From positions 1 to 5,987 of the forward strand of contig CALCKS010000038.1 of the NCBI GenBank assembly GCA_937965895.1: a stretch of 5,987 nt of DNA, written 5' to 3'. This DNA comes from an uncultured Campylobacter sp. (GTDB taxonomy: Bacteria > Campylobacterota > Campylobacteria > Campylobacterales > Campylobacteraceae). Made by a program: the position numbers and the translations under genes. The notes below the pieces were generated by a model. It ran no database searches. It saw only the letters and a list, made by a program, of their open reading frames with translations, and was not told the DNA's origin. Shown here piece after piece: positions 5,211-5,987 of this stretch (position 1 is its first letter; each line of letters starts with the position of its first letter).

Positions 5211-5810
5211 TCAGCTATAGCGCCGTATCCAGTCATCTAAAAAACGCATTTGCTGCGCCGTGTGAAACCAGTGTTCGCCATTTTTCATCACGGTAAGCGT
5301 TGCACCGATTTGGTTTGCAAACTCGCAAATCGTTTCAAAAGAGGTTAGATCGTCATTTTCGCCGTATAAAATATGCGTCGGCGCCGTCCAGTAGATAGGA
5401 TGCTCTCTGGCGTAGCAAAGATATTTCCACGAAAGTTTTTCTCCAGACCCCGTGTCCAGCTCGCCCCTATCTCGCAGCTCATCCTCGCTCACGCGCGCCT
5501 GCGACATCATTTTTTCGATCAAATTTTGCATATTTACTATTGGCGAAATAAAATACGCCCTTTTTATCTCCATGCCCTGCAAGGCATGCATGGCAAAAAA
5601 CGCGCCGATACTGTTTGCAACGATTGTCACGGATCTGCGGTTTTTAAGGATGTGGTCAAAAAACGGCACGAATTCCTCTTTCGCCTCCCACGGCGAGCTA
5701 GCCTTGTAATCAAATCCCAGCACGTCGCTATTCGCAAAAAGCGGTTGATAATGGACCGCTTCTGCCGCACTTCCGTTTTTTCCGTGTATGTATACGACTA
5801 TATCTTTCAT
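5211..5810 (-). CDS. Small alpha/beta hydrolase
   Basis: 199 residues, a minimal alpha/beta-hydrolase fold without signal peptide, so cytoplasmic. It opens with a strand and oxyanion-type loop VVYIHGKNGSA (5-15), then GFDYK (32-36) and PWEAKEEF (40-47). The nucleophile elbow is ANSIGA (65-70) with Ser67; Ala replaces the first Gly of the usual GxSxG. The acid is Asp153 or Asp154 in YGENDDLTS (149-157) and the His is His180 in NGEHWFH (177-183), so a full Ser-Asp-His triad is available. A cap-like insert lies around 92-140. The substrate cannot be told; esterase or thioesterase-like activity is the general expectation. The ATG at 5810 is supported by AAGGGA (minus strand, 5817-5822). It lies 84 nt after the end of a VOC-family gene on the same strand, and converges with ruvX. 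Confidence 0.85.
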   Translation of the reverse strand: MKDIVVYIHGKNGSAAEAVHYQPLFANSDVLGFDYKASSPWEAKEEFVPFFDHILKNRRSVTIVANSIGAFFAMHALQGMEIKRAYFISPIVNMQNLIEKMMSQARVSEDELRDRGELDTGSGEKLSWKYLCYAREHPIYWTAPTHILYGENDDLTSFETICEFANQIGATLTVMKNGEHWFHTAQQMRFLDDWIRRYS

Positions 5811-5823
5811 GATTTTTCCCTTT

Positions 5824-5854
5824 TTGCTGCCGCTAAAATTTAGCTTTGCAGCAA
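5824..5854 (-). repeat. Stem-loop directly upstream of the hydrolase ribosome site
   Basis: Outer arms TTGCTGC (5824-5830) and GCAGCAA (5848-5854) enclose an inner pair GCTAAA (5832-5837) and TTTAGC (5839-5844). In the minus-strand transcript it ends at the edge of the AAGGGA ribosome site. It has no U-tract, so it is more likely a leader structure than a terminator. Confidence 0.5.
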
Positions 5855-5878
5855 GCGGACGGATGATGTAAAACGCGC

Positions 5879-5900
5879 TTTAGAGCCGTTTGCTCTAAAA
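5879..5900 (-). terminator. Hairpin spanning the VOC gene stop codon, possible weak terminator
   Basis: TTTAGAGC (5879-5886) and GCTCTAAA (5892-5899) form an 8-bp perfect stem with a 5-nt loop. In the minus-strand transcript the 5' arm contains the TAG stop, and a short TTTT follows 5 nt after the stem. The U-tract is short and displaced, so termination would be partial at best. Confidence 0.35.
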
Positions 5901-5987
5901 TTTGAGCAGTCCGTCCTCGTCAAATTTAAAGTCAGGCCCCCAAGCCACCTCCCAGTAGTATCCGTCCGGATCGGCAAAATACGCGTG
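5895..5987 (-). CDS. VOC family (glyoxalase/bleomycin-resistance fold) protein, C-terminal fragment
   Basis: Thirty codons enter from the right edge and end at TAG (5897-5895). The peptide contains AYFADPDGYYWEVAW followed by GPDFKFDEDGLLKF, a highly typical C-terminal signature of VOC proteins; the Glu of WEVAW is the usual metal-ligand position of the last beta strand. These proteins form paired beta-alpha-beta-beta-beta modules and include glyoxalase I, dioxygenases and antibiotic-binding proteins; which one this is cannot be told from the tail. It lies upstream of the hydrolase on the same strand, so they may be co-transcribed. Confidence 0.85.
   Translation of the reverse strand, partial: HAYFADPDGYYWEVAWGPDFKFDEDGLLKF

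Noticed and set aside
5108..5296. Plus-strand frame after ruvX (GTG at 5126, ATG at 5156, 56 codons from the GTG), with a TAAAAT box at 5105-5110
   Set aside because: The peptide looks fairly protein-like at first (RMSWVRYDLESNFIQKSA), but it has no ribosome site, ends antisense inside the hydrolase gene and matches no family I know. It could be a gene remnant; not enough to call.
5373..5843. Long plus-strand frames (156 and 85 codons) opposite the hydrolase gene
   Set aside because: Shadows of the minus-strand hydrolase, which has a full triad and a ribosome site; their His/Arg/Cys-rich translations are not protein-like.
1..5987. CRISPR array, insertion sequence, phage or defence genes
   Set aside because: No regularly spaced repeats, transposase motifs, terminal repeats with target duplications or toxin/nuclease cassettes are visible; the AAATTT motifs are irregularly spaced.

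Overview
The window is ordinary chromosomal DNA of an epsilonproteobacterium, most likely a Campylobacter of the relatively GC-rich oral group (C. rectus/C. showae-like; the species is inferred). The evidence is an ilvC protein of clear Campylobacter type, the gene order ilvC - YibQ-like deacetylase - dprA - ruvX (which matches, from memory, C. jejuni Cj0632-Cj0635), short epsilonproteobacterial-type DprA, a perfect TATAAT -10 box without an obvious -35 box, and heavy use of the hexamer AAATTT.

Layout. (1) Positions 1-915, minus strand: an HDOD-domain protein whose stop overlaps the GTG start of a gene running off the left edge, probably RNase R. (2) Positions 916-1051: a divergent intergenic region with back-to-back promoters for the HDOD gene and for ilvC. 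(3) Positions 1052-4443, plus strand: a tightly packed run of ilvC (ketol-acid reductoisomerase), a membrane-anchored divergent polysaccharide deacetylase that starts at the codon after the ilvC stop, and dprA, which overlaps the deacetylase stop. (4) Positions 4444-4578: a gap with a large inverted repeat. (5) Positions 4579-4953: ruvX/yqgF. (6) Positions 4954-5210: a gene-poor gap between convergent genes, packed with AAATTT palindromes. (7) Positions 5211-5987, minus strand: a small alpha/beta hydrolase, preceded by the C-terminal end of a VOC (glyoxalase-fold) protein that enters from the right edge.

The plus-strand cluster mixes unrelated jobs: branched-chain amino acid synthesis, cell envelope, natural transformation and Holliday-junction/rRNA nuclease functions. 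Co-transcription here looks like genome compaction rather than one pathway. The minus-strand pairs (HDOD with RNase R, VOC with hydrolase) are small transcription units.

I see no mobile element, CRISPR array, RNA gene or defence system. The points most worth a second look are the concentration of AAATTT palindromes in the non-coding gaps, the in-frame ilvC-stop-TTG junction, a changed cofactor loop in IlvC, and a lower-GC HDOD gene.
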